Part shown: positions 5,190 through 11,064 of the stretch, piece by piece | Numbering within the stretch: position 1 is the stretch's first letter | Layout of the letters: every line of letters begins with the position of its first letter | Source of the DNA: Christensenella sp. UBA7707 | GTDB lineage: Bacteria; Bacillota; Clostridia; Christensenellales; CAG-138 | DNA: 11,064 bases | Direction of reading: 5' to 3' | Assembly (NCBI GenBank): GCA_002482435.1 | Contig: DLFZ01000035.1 | Location: forward strand, 240 to 11,303 | Made by a program: the position numbers and the translations under genes | Notes under the pieces: generated by a model | The model's input: only the letters and a program-made list of their open reading frames with translations | Databases searched by the model: none | What the model was told of the DNA's origin: nothing

Positions 5190-5216
5190 AAACGCCTCCT
5201 AGATGTAATGATAGTT

Positions 5217-5225
5217 ATTATAGCA
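5217..5225 (-). promoter_or_regulatory. Extended -10 promoter for the DUF4003 gene
   Basis: The minus strand reads TGCTATAAT here: a perfect TATAAT with the extended -10 TGn. No good -35 lies 16-18 nt upstream, which is tolerated in extended -10 promoters. It sits 28 nt before the DUF4003 ATG. Confidence 0.6.
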
Positions 5226-5282
5226 GATTTTCGCCGTGTCTTTCCAGCAAACATCGAGGAAAGCATAATGCAGGAATGCCTG

Positions 5283-5315
5283 AAAAGCGGCCTTGCGTAT
5301 TCTCTGCAAGGCCGC
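5283..5315 (-). terminator. Intrinsic terminator of the tgl operon
   Basis: GCGGCCTTGC (5287-5296) is perfectly complementary to GCAAGGCCGC (5306-5315) with a 9-nt loop. On the minus strand the stem is followed by TTTT. It lies just beyond the tgl stop codon and upstream of the DUF4003 promoter. Confidence 0.85.
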
Positions 5316-5336
5316 CTTGAGCTGTAAAAACCTTTT

Positions 5337-6185
5337 TTATACGCCTGATCGGGCACCTCTTCGCGGCGCGGGGAACGGTGGCCAGTTGAGCGCTGCGCTT
5401 CGCCGCGCTGTAGGCTGGGGCGAAGGTGTAAAAGCGGCGTACTGCCGGTAAAGCTCGTTGTAATTCGGCCTTCCTGCGGCATCCATTAGGTAGGCGGTGC
5501 GTTGCGCGCCGTCTTTGCGGTTTCCGTTGAGCGCGGCGATGATGTTTTCCGCCGTGGCGATGCCGATGCCGTGTCCGTAGTAAAGTCCACCTGGTAGCAC
5601 AATCACGTTTTCACCCTGCCATTCTGGCGTTTGTGGGTTTACATCCGGGTTGTTGAAATAGCCGCGGTCGCCGATGATGAGCGATTGCACGTCTTTGGGT
5701 ATGCCTACACTTTGTAAAAGCGGGTCCATTCTGTTCCAGTTCATCAAATAAATGCTCGGGAAGGTGCGGTTGAAAAGTGTATCACCGTAAACGTTCAAAA
5801 GGGCGCCGTAAAAAACGATCACCATGGCGGTAGCGCATTCTGTGCCGTACTTGCGCCCATTTTGAAAAATGTCGCGAATGGCCGCGGCAGGGGATGCGCC
5901 TTCGCGCAGGAGAAAACCGCCGTTGTCCTTGCGCACCCAGTACGTTTCGTTGCAGCGGGATTCGTGGAACACCGTAAAGTCCATGCCGCTTCGGTTGAGC
6001 GCCTGCGCGGCCTCCGCAGTTTTCGCGCGAAGGTTCACCTCAAATTGCAGTGCATCTTTGCTTTTGAAGCGAAACGCGTCGCCGCTTTGCGTCATCTGCG
6101 CTAAAATTGTGCGCTCTATGGCGTTTGCGGGGTAGGCGTTAATCAGCGGAGCGGTATCGAATTGTTCCCCGTTCAAATAGACCAT
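5337..6185 (-). CDS. tgl: Protein-glutamine gamma-glutamyltransferase (spore-coat transglutaminase)
   Basis: Tgl forms epsilon-(gamma-glutamyl)lysine cross-links; in Bacillus subtilis it cross-links coat proteins such as GerQ and SafA late in sporulation. The 282-residue product has the family core: TVFHESRCNETYWVRKDNGG (71-90), AIRDIFQNGRKYGTECATAMVIVFYGALL (102-130) with catalytic C117, then NPQTPEWQGENVIVL with E192, and YYGHGIGI with H205. C117, E192 and H205 align with the reported Cys-Glu-His active site of B. subtilis Tgl. The usual end near NRKDGAQRTAYLMDAAGRP is followed by an extra Pro/Arg-rich, basic tail of about 30 residues, longer than the ~245-residue B. subtilis enzyme. The start has GGAGG about 9 nt upstream and overlaps the upstream gene by 13 nt. 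Confidence 0.92.
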   Translation of the reverse strand: MVYLNGEQFDTAPLINAYPANAIERTILAQMTQSGDAFRFKSKDALQFEVNLRAKTAEAAQALNRSGMDFTVFHESRCNETYWVRKDNGGFLLREGASPAAAIRDIFQNGRKYGTECATAMVIVFYGALLNVYGDTLFNRTFPSIYLMNWNRMDPLLQSVGIPKDVQSLIIGDRGYFNNPDVNPQTPEWQGENVIVLPGGLYYGHGIGIATAENIIAALNGNRKDGAQRTAYLMDAAGRPNYNELYRQYAAFTPSPQPTARRSAALNWPPFPAPRRGARSGV

Positions 6186-7159
6186 ACCGTTTCGCCTCCG
6201 TTCTTTTTGGCGGCTTCCGCTTGCTGTGCTACGGGCTTTGCTTCAAGCTGAGCCCATGCGTCAGGGTCTTTTTGGCGCATTTCGTGCGCGTACTGCGCGA
6301 GCATGGCGCGATCGCTTTCTTCGAGCGCAGAGAATTCCGCAAGCCGCGCGCGTTCCTGTTCGTTTTTCGGCGTAAGTACCTGCTTTTCGTAAGCGGGTGT
6401 GGCGCGGTTCACGTATTTTCGCGCGTGATCCACGCGAAACACAGCGGGCTTGGCGCTATATTGCATGCTTTCCCCGGCAAAATACAAGAACGGGTCGTTT
6501 TCCCTCAACCAACGCTCGTAATCCGAAAAGTGCATAGATCCTTGCGCGTCACCAACGCCTAAAAGCTCACGCGCCATGGCTGCGGTTTCCGCGTCGGGCG
6601 CGTCTAACCGCGCGGCGATTAGCCTCAGGCTGCTCGGGTCTCCAAACCGAGATATGGCCCAAAAAAGGTCGTGGTAGTTGCGCCCGCTTTTGGCCCGTAA
6701 AAACAAAAGATCCACCGCGTAGGACAGCGCTCGTTTTTCGTGATACAAATCTAGAAGCACCGCGGTAACACCATCGAGCACCTCATCATAAGCGCCACGC
6801 AAGCCTTCCTCACGGAAACCGGTAACGAGCATCCATAACAAAACGGAAAGTTCCTTGTTTGCAGGGCTTTTTAAATAGGAAGAACCTTCGCCTTTGGGGT
6901 TTCGCGCAAGAATTTGCTCGGCAATGCCTAGCGCCGCAATGTGTTTTCCTGAAAGCTGCATCTTTAACCCATGTTGCATAATCTGCTCCCGCGCCGCAAA
7001 AAGAGCGGGGAAGGAAAGCCTTTCGTCGCTCAATAGCAAGGCAGCGTGCCTCTTGTCGCCCGAGCACAGGTTTGAAAGCTTCGCGCGGTATTCATCGGGT
7101 GTGGTTTGCGCCCGCAAGGCATCCAAATATGCTGCGGGGCGGGCAACGTTACCCGTCAT
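6173..7159 (-). CDS. Unrecognised helical protein, first gene of the tgl operon
   Basis: I do not recognise the family. The 328-residue product has no signal peptide and no clear membrane helix; one hydrophobic helix (ELSVLLWMLVTGF, 103-115) looks buried. Residues 30-200 read as stacked amphipathic helices in a HEAT-like style, for example the FGDPSSLRLIAARLDAPDAETAAMARELLG stretch. A distinct segment FSDYERWLRENDPFLYFAGESMQYS (212-236) precedes a basic/Tyr region (RVDHARKYV). The last 70 residues are charged and rich in Gln, Lys, Glu and Ala, ending KKNGGETVWSI. It overlaps tgl by 13 nt, so the two are co-translated. That coupling and the accessible Gln/Lys tail make it a candidate Tgl substrate, scaffold or regulator; this is inference. 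ATG 7157-7159 follows AAGGGA by 7 nt. Confidence 0.8.
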   Translation of the reverse strand: MTGNVARPAAYLDALRAQTTPDEYRAKLSNLCSGDKRHAALLLSDERLSFPALFAAREQIMQHGLKMQLSGKHIAALGIAEQILARNPKGEGSSYLKSPANKELSVLLWMLVTGFREEGLRGAYDEVLDGVTAVLLDLYHEKRALSYAVDLLFLRAKSGRNYHDLFWAISRFGDPSSLRLIAARLDAPDAETAAMARELLGVGDAQGSMHFSDYERWLRENDPFLYFAGESMQYSAKPAVFRVDHARKYVNRATPAYEKQVLTPKNEQERARLAEFSALEESDRAMLAQYAHEMRQKDPDAWAQLEAKPVAQQAEAAKKNGGETVWSI

Positions 7160-7236
7160 TTAACATCCCTTCCGTTTCCTTTCTAAACTGACCGCAGCTT
7201 TGTTTGCGGACACTACATAGTACGGAAACGGATGGG

Positions 7237-7252
7237 ATTTTGCGCGCAAAAT
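7237..7252. repeat. Perfect 16-bp palindrome, candidate operator
   Basis: ATTTTGCGCGCAAAAT is an exact palindrome without a spacer. It is too tight for an RNA hairpin of normal shape and lies between divergent genes, which suits a dimeric DNA-binding protein. Confidence 0.65.
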
Positions 7253-7282
7253 AGGCAAAAACAAGCAGGGCAAACATAAACA

Positions 7283-7316
7283 CGACAAACTGTTGTCGCG
7301 TTCCATGTGGTATGAT
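7283..7316 (+). promoter_or_regulatory. Promoter with overlapping inverted repeat upstream of the winged-helix gene
   Basis: An extended -10, TGG followed by TATGAT, lies at 7308-7316. Just upstream, CGACAA (7283-7288) and TTGTCG (7293-7298) form an inverted repeat with a 4-nt centre, covering the -35 position, where no good -35 is present. This layout fits a promoter that is repressed or activated by a protein bound at the repeat. It is not a standard Gram-positive LexA box. Confidence 0.5.
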
Positions 7317-7347
7317 TGTAAAAACATCTGTGAAAAAGAGGATGTGT

Positions 7348-8397
7348 ATGGACGAGAAAAAGATCATCGCGCTGCGCATGGAACGGCAGTTTTTATCCAA
7401 AAGAGCGAGCATGGAGGAATACCTGTCGCTTTATCGTGACATGCAGCCCGGGCAAAACGTGTTCTGGAACGGCTTTGGCGACCCGCCGAGCCTTACCTTT
7501 CGCGCCGATTTTGACGACATCGCATTCAACCGCGAGCGGCAGGAGAAGCGCGAACTTATAAAGGGCAGGTTTGCGGGCGGAAACCTCGGCTGGATCATGC
7601 CTGAGGATATAGCGCTTTTTGCGGTGCTTTACCGCAAGCCGCTCAAGGCTCCTTCGCATACACAGCTTCAACTTCTTGAACTGATTGGGCGGGAAGGGCC
7701 TTTGAACATTCAGCAAATAAAAGAGGAAACGGGTTTGCTCGTCAAGGAGATTACGCCCGTTTTGCATCGCTTGCAGGAAGCATTTTTGCTCTATGAGGAT
7801 CAGTACGACGGCGAGTGGGATCGTAGTTGGTGCAGATTTCAGGAAATGTTTCCGAATGCCGAGCTTGAAAAATACGATCGGCAAGAGGCGCTCGCGCTTG
7901 TTCTACAGCGTTTTTCCTATCGTCATGTTCTTTTTGATTGCGCCATGGCAAAATCCTTTTACAAGCTGCCGGAAAAGGAAATCAAGGAGGCGCTTTTACG
8001 GCTTGTAAAAGATAGCGTTCTTGTGGAAACCGGCGAGGGTTATATGCGAAAAGAGGATGAACAGCTGATTGCCGGTTACAAGGCAGAACCGCTGCGCTTT
8101 GTTTATGCGCTGCACCGCAACGATTTTTTGTATAAATCATTCGAATATATCCTCAAAGAAAAGTTTAGGCCGTTGTATGAACACCTTCCGTACGACCATG
8201 AAGCGCTGCAATTTTTACTCATCGACGGAGAATTCCATGGGGTTACGGTGGGGCATTTCAGAAATGGTCCGTACGACCTCAACGATGTGGTTGTTGACCT
8301 TGCGAATGCCCAAGAAAGAAAAACGGAGATCATAAAGGCTGTTCAGGACGCCAATTACGGCGCGATGCCTAAACGCTTTATGGGAACGGAACTGTAA
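7348..8397 (+). CDS. Winged-helix DNA-binding protein, HTH_42 / YcaQ-like
   Basis: The 349-residue soluble protein looks like a member of the winged-helix HTH_42 (YcaQ/AlkZ) superfamily. GNLGWIMPEDIALFAVLYRKPL (79-100) occupies the place of the family's conserved 'RGTxHxV..eDl' block. A helix-turn-helix follows at about 105-145 (LQLLELIGREGPLNIQQIKEETGL). The C-terminal domain ends with FLLIDGEFHGVTVGHFRNGPYDLNDVVVDL (289-318), a beta-rich segment seen in the family. AlkZ/YcaQ proteins are DNA glycosylases, some repairing cross-links. Here the N-terminal spot expected to hold the catalytic QxQ reads Q33-P-G-Q36, so glycosylase activity is uncertain. ATG 7348 follows AGAGGA by 5 nt; in-frame ATGs at 7312 and 7342 lie upstream of or within that site. 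Confidence 0.65.
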   Translation: MDEKKIIALRMERQFLSKRASMEEYLSLYRDMQPGQNVFWNGFGDPPSLTFRADFDDIAFNRERQEKRELIKGRFAGGNLGWIMPEDIALFAVLYRKPLKAPSHTQLQLLELIGREGPLNIQQIKEETGLLVKEITPVLHRLQEAFLLYEDQYDGEWDRSWCRFQEMFPNAELEKYDRQEALALVLQRFSYRHVLFDCAMAKSFYKLPEKEIKEALLRLVKDSVLVETGEGYMRKEDEQLIAGYKAEPLRFVYALHRNDFLYKSFEYILKEKFRPLYEHLPYDHEALQFLLIDGEFHGVTVGHFRNGPYDLNDVVVDLANAQERKTEIIKAVQDANYGAMPKRFMGTEL

Positions 8398-8417
8398 ACA
8401 GCAACTCTTTCCATGCA

Positions 8418-8462
8418 AAAAACACCCTTTCCGCCTGTAACAATGGGGGAAAGGGTGTTTTT
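8418..8462. terminator. Bidirectional terminator between convergent genes
   Basis: A perfect 15-bp stem (8418-8432 with 8448-8462) closes a 15-nt loop. The A-run on one foot and T-run on the other let it terminate both the winged-helix gene and, on the minus strand, the Smr gene. Confidence 0.9.
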
Positions 8463-8474
8463 ATAAACAATCGA

Positions 8475-8816
8475 CTAATTTAAAATCACAACCGTTACGC
8501 CTTCGTTGTCTTTCACTTCGCTTTCATAGCGCGAGAGGGAGCCGCAAAGCGCATAAAGTTCGCGCTTTTGCGAAAAAAACGCTTCGCCGCCTACATAGGT
8601 TTTTACGATTGGGGAAAGGCTCCTCTCGCCAAGCCGCGCGCGAACGGCAGTTTTTATTTTGCCGCCGCTGCCGCTGGAACCGTATCCATGGATAAGAATG
8701 ACCGCCTTGCCGCCCTGCTTTTTGTGAGTGGATAGGGCGTTTTCCATAACGCGAAGCGCGTCGGCAACGCTTGGCATACCTTGCTCAAGGTTGAGTCTTA
8801 CTACCTTTTCGGCCAT
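8475..8816 (-). CDS. Small Smr-domain protein
   Basis: The 113-residue protein is a stand-alone Smr (small MutS-related) domain. VILIHGYGSSGSGGKIKTAVRARL (39-62) carries the H43-G-Y-G46 core with a stretched glycine/serine loop. The segment before it (AEKVVRLNLEQGMPSVADALRVMENAL, 2-28) fits the family's first strand and helix, which normally carries LDLHG-like residues that are altered here. Smr domains act as nucleic-acid nicking endonucleases in several proteins; for this short form no substrate is known to me. No MutS or ATPase part is fused. The start ATG (8814-8816) has AGGCGG 8 nt upstream. It converges on the winged-helix gene, and a link to DNA or RNA processing is only suggestive. 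Confidence 0.72.
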   Translation of the reverse strand: MAEKVVRLNLEQGMPSVADALRVMENALSTHKKQGGKAVILIHGYGSSGSGGKIKTAVRARLGERSLSPIVKTYVGGEAFFSQKRELYALCGSLSRYESEVKDNEGVTVVILN

Positions 8817-8870
8817 GTTTGATACCGCCTAAAACGCGGCGCCATATGCCCTCCGTTTGGCACCGCTTGG

Positions 8871-8898
8871 TTGCACCTATCATATCATAATCCATAAA
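8871..8898 (+). promoter_or_regulatory. Possible promoter for the membrane transporter
   Basis: TTGCAC (8871-8876) and CATAAA (8893-8898) are 16 nt apart. The resulting leader would be very short before GTG 8919. The overlapping AT-rich CATATCATAATCCATAAAT offers other -10 choices, so exact placement is uncertain. Confidence 0.35.
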
Positions 8899-8918
8899 TG
8901 CTCGGGAGGGAAAAATTC

Positions 8919-10289
8919 GTGGTTCTCACTACCTTACACATCGTATACATCGCGATGGTCGTGGTAATCCTGGCCATTATGCTGATGAAAAAAGACATTA
9001 TTATACCGTGTGTGATCGGCATTTTTGTGATGGGGCTGATCCAATACGGGAACGTGGTTTCTGCACTGCAGGCCATTTTCAACGCTGTGATTTACGCGGG
9101 AACAGAGTTTTGGGGCATTATCGTGACCATCTCGTTGGTGGTCGCCATGTCCAAGGCACTGCAGGAGCTGGGGGCGGACTCGCTTATGATGTCGCCCATT
9201 AAAAAGGTGATGGTCAACAAAAACATCGCGTTTTTCGCGGTGGGACTTACGATGATGGTGATTTCCTACCTCGTCTGGCCGAGCCCCGCGACGGCACTCG
9301 TAGGCGCTGTGCTTTTGCCAGCGGCGGTGCAGGCTGGGCTTTCGCCAATTTATGTAGCGGTGGCAATGAACCTGTTCGGTCATGGCATTGCGCTGTCGAG
9401 CGACTTCTTCATTCAGGGCGCACCTTCGATTGCCGCAAAGGGGGCGGGAATCGGCGCGTCGGAAGTGATGGCGGCGTCCGTGCCGCTTTGGGCGACGATG
9501 GCCGTTGTTACGGTTGCTGTGGCATTTTTCATGATGCTTCGCGACCAGAAAAAACGGGGCGGCGCGCAGACGGCGTCTGTTACAGTGGAGCATGTTGCCG
9601 TGCTCGAGGGCAAGAAAAAGCTCGCCAAGGTCATGGCCATCCTGGTGCCCGCGGCGTTTTTGGCTGACATTGCCGGCATGCTCGTTTTTAAGCTTGCCGG
9701 CGGCGATGCGACGGCGCTTGTGGGAGGCACGGCGGTGGTACTCACCCTCGTGATGACGCTTTTGATGTTTAAGCCCAAGGAAGCGTTTGATAAGGTAGGC
9801 GACTACCTGAAGGACGGTTTTGGGTTTGGCATGAAGGTGTTTGTGCCGGTGCTCTTCATCGGCGGGTTCTTCTTCATCGGCAATCAGGGCGGTGCCGTGG
9901 CCGTACTTGGCGAGGGCGCGCCTGCCATCCTCAACGACATCAGTCTTTTCATTGCGGATCGCGTGCAGATGACGAAGCTTACCGCCGTGGCGACCCAATC
10001 CGCCGTGGCGATCATCACCGGCCTTGACGGCTCCGGTTTCTCGGGGCTGCCCATTGTGGGTACGCTTGCTTATACCTTCTCGCAGATCATCAAAATCAAC
10101 ACTGCGGGGCTTGCGGCACTGGGCCAGATTTTCACCGTTTGGTCGGACGGCGGTACCATCATCCCTTGGGCAGTCATACCCGTGGCGGCTATCTGCGGCG
10201 TGAGCGCGCAGGAGCTTGCAAGAAAGAACCTCATCCCCGTGTTGTGCGGCTTCGCGGCAACCATCATCGTTGCACTGCTGATCCTGTAA
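8919..10289 (+). CDS. Polytopic membrane transporter, ion-transporter-superfamily-like
   Basis: The roughly 456-residue integral membrane protein has about 10-12 hydrophobic segments split by a charged cytoplasmic loop near residues 207-233 (DQKKRGG to EGKKKLAK). The halves look related: one has a break-in-helix region WPSPATALVGAVLLPAA with GHGIALSSDFFIQGAPS; the other has TGLDGSGFSGLPIVGTLAYTF with FTVWSDGGTIIPWAV. Gly/Ser/Asp-rich breaks within hydrophobic stretches are typical of secondary transporters of the ion-transporter superfamily (GntP, NhaC, DASS-like). Substrate and exact family are not recognised. GTG 8919 has GGAGGG 8 nt upstream (8905-8910); an in-frame ATG at 8898 lies before that site, so GTG is preferred. 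It is divergent from the Smr gene and apparently monocistronic. Confidence 0.75.
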   Translation: MVLTTLHIVYIAMVVVILAIMLMKKDIIIPCVIGIFVMGLIQYGNVVSALQAIFNAVIYAGTEFWGIIVTISLVVAMSKALQELGADSLMMSPIKKVMVNKNIAFFAVGLTMMVISYLVWPSPATALVGAVLLPAAVQAGLSPIYVAVAMNLFGHGIALSSDFFIQGAPSIAAKGAGIGASEVMAASVPLWATMAVVTVAVAFFMMLRDQKKRGGAQTASVTVEHVAVLEGKKKLAKVMAILVPAAFLADIAGMLVFKLAGGDATALVGGTAVVLTLVMTLLMFKPKEAFDKVGDYLKDGFGFGMKVFVPVLFIGGFFFIGNQGGAVAVLGEGAPAILNDISLFIADRVQMTKLTAVATQSAVAIITGLDGSGFSGLPIVGTLAYTFSQIIKINTAGLAALGQIFTVWSDGGTIIPWAVIPVAAICGVSAQELARKNLIPVLCGFAATIIVALLIL

Positions 10290-10452
10290 CATAAAAGAAG
10301 CGTTCTCACGCCTTTGTGGGTTTCCCTTTGCATCGCGCGCCGCGCACGGCGGCGCCGTCGGGCGGCGTATTTGCCAGCGCGGCGGTGCTGACCAATGAGC
10401 CCGGCGCGCGACGCTTGGTTAAGTCGCGTCAAGCGGTATTTGTGCGTTTTGA

Positions 10453-10464
10453 CACAAGCTTGTG
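10453..10464. repeat. Perfect 12-bp palindrome, candidate operator
   Basis: CACAAGCTTGTG is an exact palindrome 9 nt upstream of the -35 of the lipoprotein gene promoter. A dimeric regulator site is a plausible reading. Confidence 0.5.
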
Positions 10465-10472
10465 CCGCATCT

Positions 10473-10501
10473 TTCACACTCTACTCTGTGCTGAATACTA
10501 T
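10473..10501 (+). promoter_or_regulatory. Promoter for the ABC substrate-binding lipoprotein gene
   Basis: -35 TTCACA (10473-10478) and -10 TACTAT (10496-10501) are 17 nt apart. Initiation near 10508 leaves about a 33-nt leader containing the ribosome site. A TTGACA at 10449-10454 lacks a usable -10. Confidence 0.55.
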
Positions 10502-10540
10502 AAAACAACCTGAAATCGACCGAATTTGGAGGGAAAAGGA

Positions 10541-11064
10541 ATGAAGAAGGTTTTTACTCTGCTGCTTGCGGTTTTGTTTGTTGCAGCTCTTTTTGGCGGC
10601 TGCTCGCAGAAGCAGGAGTTGCGGGACGTTACGCTTAACGAGGTAACGCGTTCCGTGTTTTACGCACCGCTTTATGTTGCGGTGACGCAGGGGTATTTTG
10701 AAAACGAGGGGATCAACCTTACCATCGTCACCGGTGGCGGCAGTGACAAGAGCATGACAGCGCTTTTGGCGGGCGATGCACAGGTGGCGCTGATGGGGCC
10801 GGAAACGGGCGTTTATGTTGTAAACGAAGGGAAAAGCGAGCATCCGATTATCGTGGCGCAGCTTACCAAGCGCGACGGGTCGTTCCTTGTGGGCAGGCAG
10901 GCGGAAGCGAATTTCGACTTTGAAAGCCTTAGAGGAAAAACGATCATCGGCGGCCGCCCGGGCGGTATGCCCTATATGACGCTTTGCTATGTGTTAAGAC
11001 AGCATGGCCTTGAACCCAACGTGGATGTAACGGTGATCGACAACATCCAGTTCAGCCTTATGGG
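10541..11064 (+). CDS. ABC transporter substrate-binding lipoprotein, NMT1/SsuA-like (partial, 3' end outside window)
   Basis: The frame is open from ATG 10541 to the window end (174 codons, no stop), with GGAGGG 7 nt upstream (10528-10533). The product starts with a lipoprotein signal: KK, a hydrophobic run (4-18) and a lipobox ending F-G-G-C21. The mature protein would be anchored outside the membrane. NEVTRSVFYAPLYVAVTQGYFENEGI is the typical opening of the NMT1/SsuA/ThiY/TauA-like binding proteins, followed by GGGSDKSMTALLAGDAQVALMGPE and a second-lobe start LRGKTIIGGRPGGMPYMTL. Permease and ATPase genes are expected downstream. The ligand (sulfonate, pyrimidine, nitrate-like or other) cannot be told. 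The gene has its own promoter, separate from the upstream transporter. Confidence 0.9.
   Translation, partial: MKKVFTLLLAVLFVAALFGGCSQKQELRDVTLNEVTRSVFYAPLYVAVTQGYFENEGINLTIVTGGGSDKSMTALLAGDAQVALMGPETGVYVVNEGKSEHPIIVAQLTKRDGSFLVGRQAEANFDFESLRGKTIIGGRPGGMPYMTLCYVLRQHGLEPNVDVTVIDNIQFSLM

Larger units (their letters stand above)
7160..7347. promoter_or_regulatory. Divergent control region between the tgl operon and the winged-helix gene
   Basis: This 188-nt gap separates two oppositely oriented genes. It holds a perfect 16-bp palindrome (7237-7252) and a second inverted repeat (7283-7298) that abuts the plus-strand promoter. I see no convincing sigma-A or sigma-K promoter for the minus-strand operon. 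Confidence 0.5.
10290..10540. promoter_or_regulatory. Regulatory-looking intergenic region before the ABC lipoprotein gene
   Basis: No gene is visible. The 5' part is very GC-rich with nested palindromes (for example ACGGCG-G-CGCCGT at 10346-10358). Further on, CGCGAC (10407-10412) can pair with GTCGCG (10423-10428), while CGCTTG (10412-10417) can pair with CAAGCG (10430-10435); the two pairings exclude each other. A perfect 12-bp palindrome and a promoter follow. No known riboswitch consensus is recognised, and no clear terminator for the transporter is seen. Confidence 0.45.

Noticed and set aside
8934..10292. Very long (452-codon) open frame on the minus strand, antisense to the membrane transporter
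   Set aside because: Its product is rich in His, Arg and Asp with no recognisable domain, while the plus strand encodes a clear polytopic membrane protein with a good ribosome site. Long antisense frames are common opposite GC-rich genes.
10290..10540. Thiamine-pyrophosphate or other known riboswitch ahead of the ThiY/SsuA-like binding protein
   Set aside because: The conserved TPP core segments and other known riboswitch consensus sequences I could check by eye are absent.
1..11064. CRISPR array, insertion sequence or integrase gene
   Set aside because: No regularly spaced repeats, no transposase and no recombinase frame were seen on either strand, despite the att-like tRNA relic.

Overview
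The window looks like a chromosomal segment of a spore-forming Clostridia-type Firmicute with moderately high GC. The evidence is a Tlp-type small acid-soluble spore protein, a spore-coat type transglutaminase (Tgl), a DUF3343/YedF pair, a DUF4003 protein, strong purine-rich ribosome binding sites and short intergenic gaps. I infer a gut-type anaerobe from the family content and a repeat style seen in such genomes; no species can be named.

Region 1 (1-1050) is a tRNA cluster and its debris: the 3' part of tRNA-Leu(TAG), then tRNA-Gly(TCC), then a consensus promoter driving tRNA-Gly(GCC) and tRNA-Lys(CTT), closed by a strong terminator. Downstream lie an inverted partial copy of the tRNA-Lys 3' end, a GC-rich structured element, the minus-strand tlp gene, and a diverged direct copy of the middle of tRNA-Lys. 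This looks like an old integration or rearrangement scar at tRNA-Lys.

Region 2 (1050-3122) has a gene-poor gap, then a coupled pair: a Nudix-GNAT fusion and a COG3910-like P-loop ATPase. Region 3 (3119-5189) holds a divergent pair, DUF3343 and yedF, whose promoters share one -35 box. Both genes end tail-to-tail with a 4-nt overlap: DUF3343 with the ATPase, and yedF with the DUF4003 gene. Region 4 (5190-7159) is a minus-strand two-gene operon: an unrecognised helical protein with a Gln/Lys-rich tail, overlapping tgl by 13 nt. The context makes the unknown protein a candidate Tgl substrate or partner.

Region 5 (7160-8816) carries a winged-helix (HTH_42/YcaQ-like) protein behind two palindromes, converging through a bidirectional terminator on a small Smr-domain protein. 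Region 6 (8819-11064) holds a polytopic membrane transporter, a regulatory-looking intergenic region, and the start of an ABC-transporter substrate-binding lipoprotein that runs off the end.

No insertion sequence, integrase, CRISPR array or recognised defence locus is visible. The most unusual material is the tRNA-Lys scar with its long inverted repeat, and the tgl operon with its uncharacterised partner.
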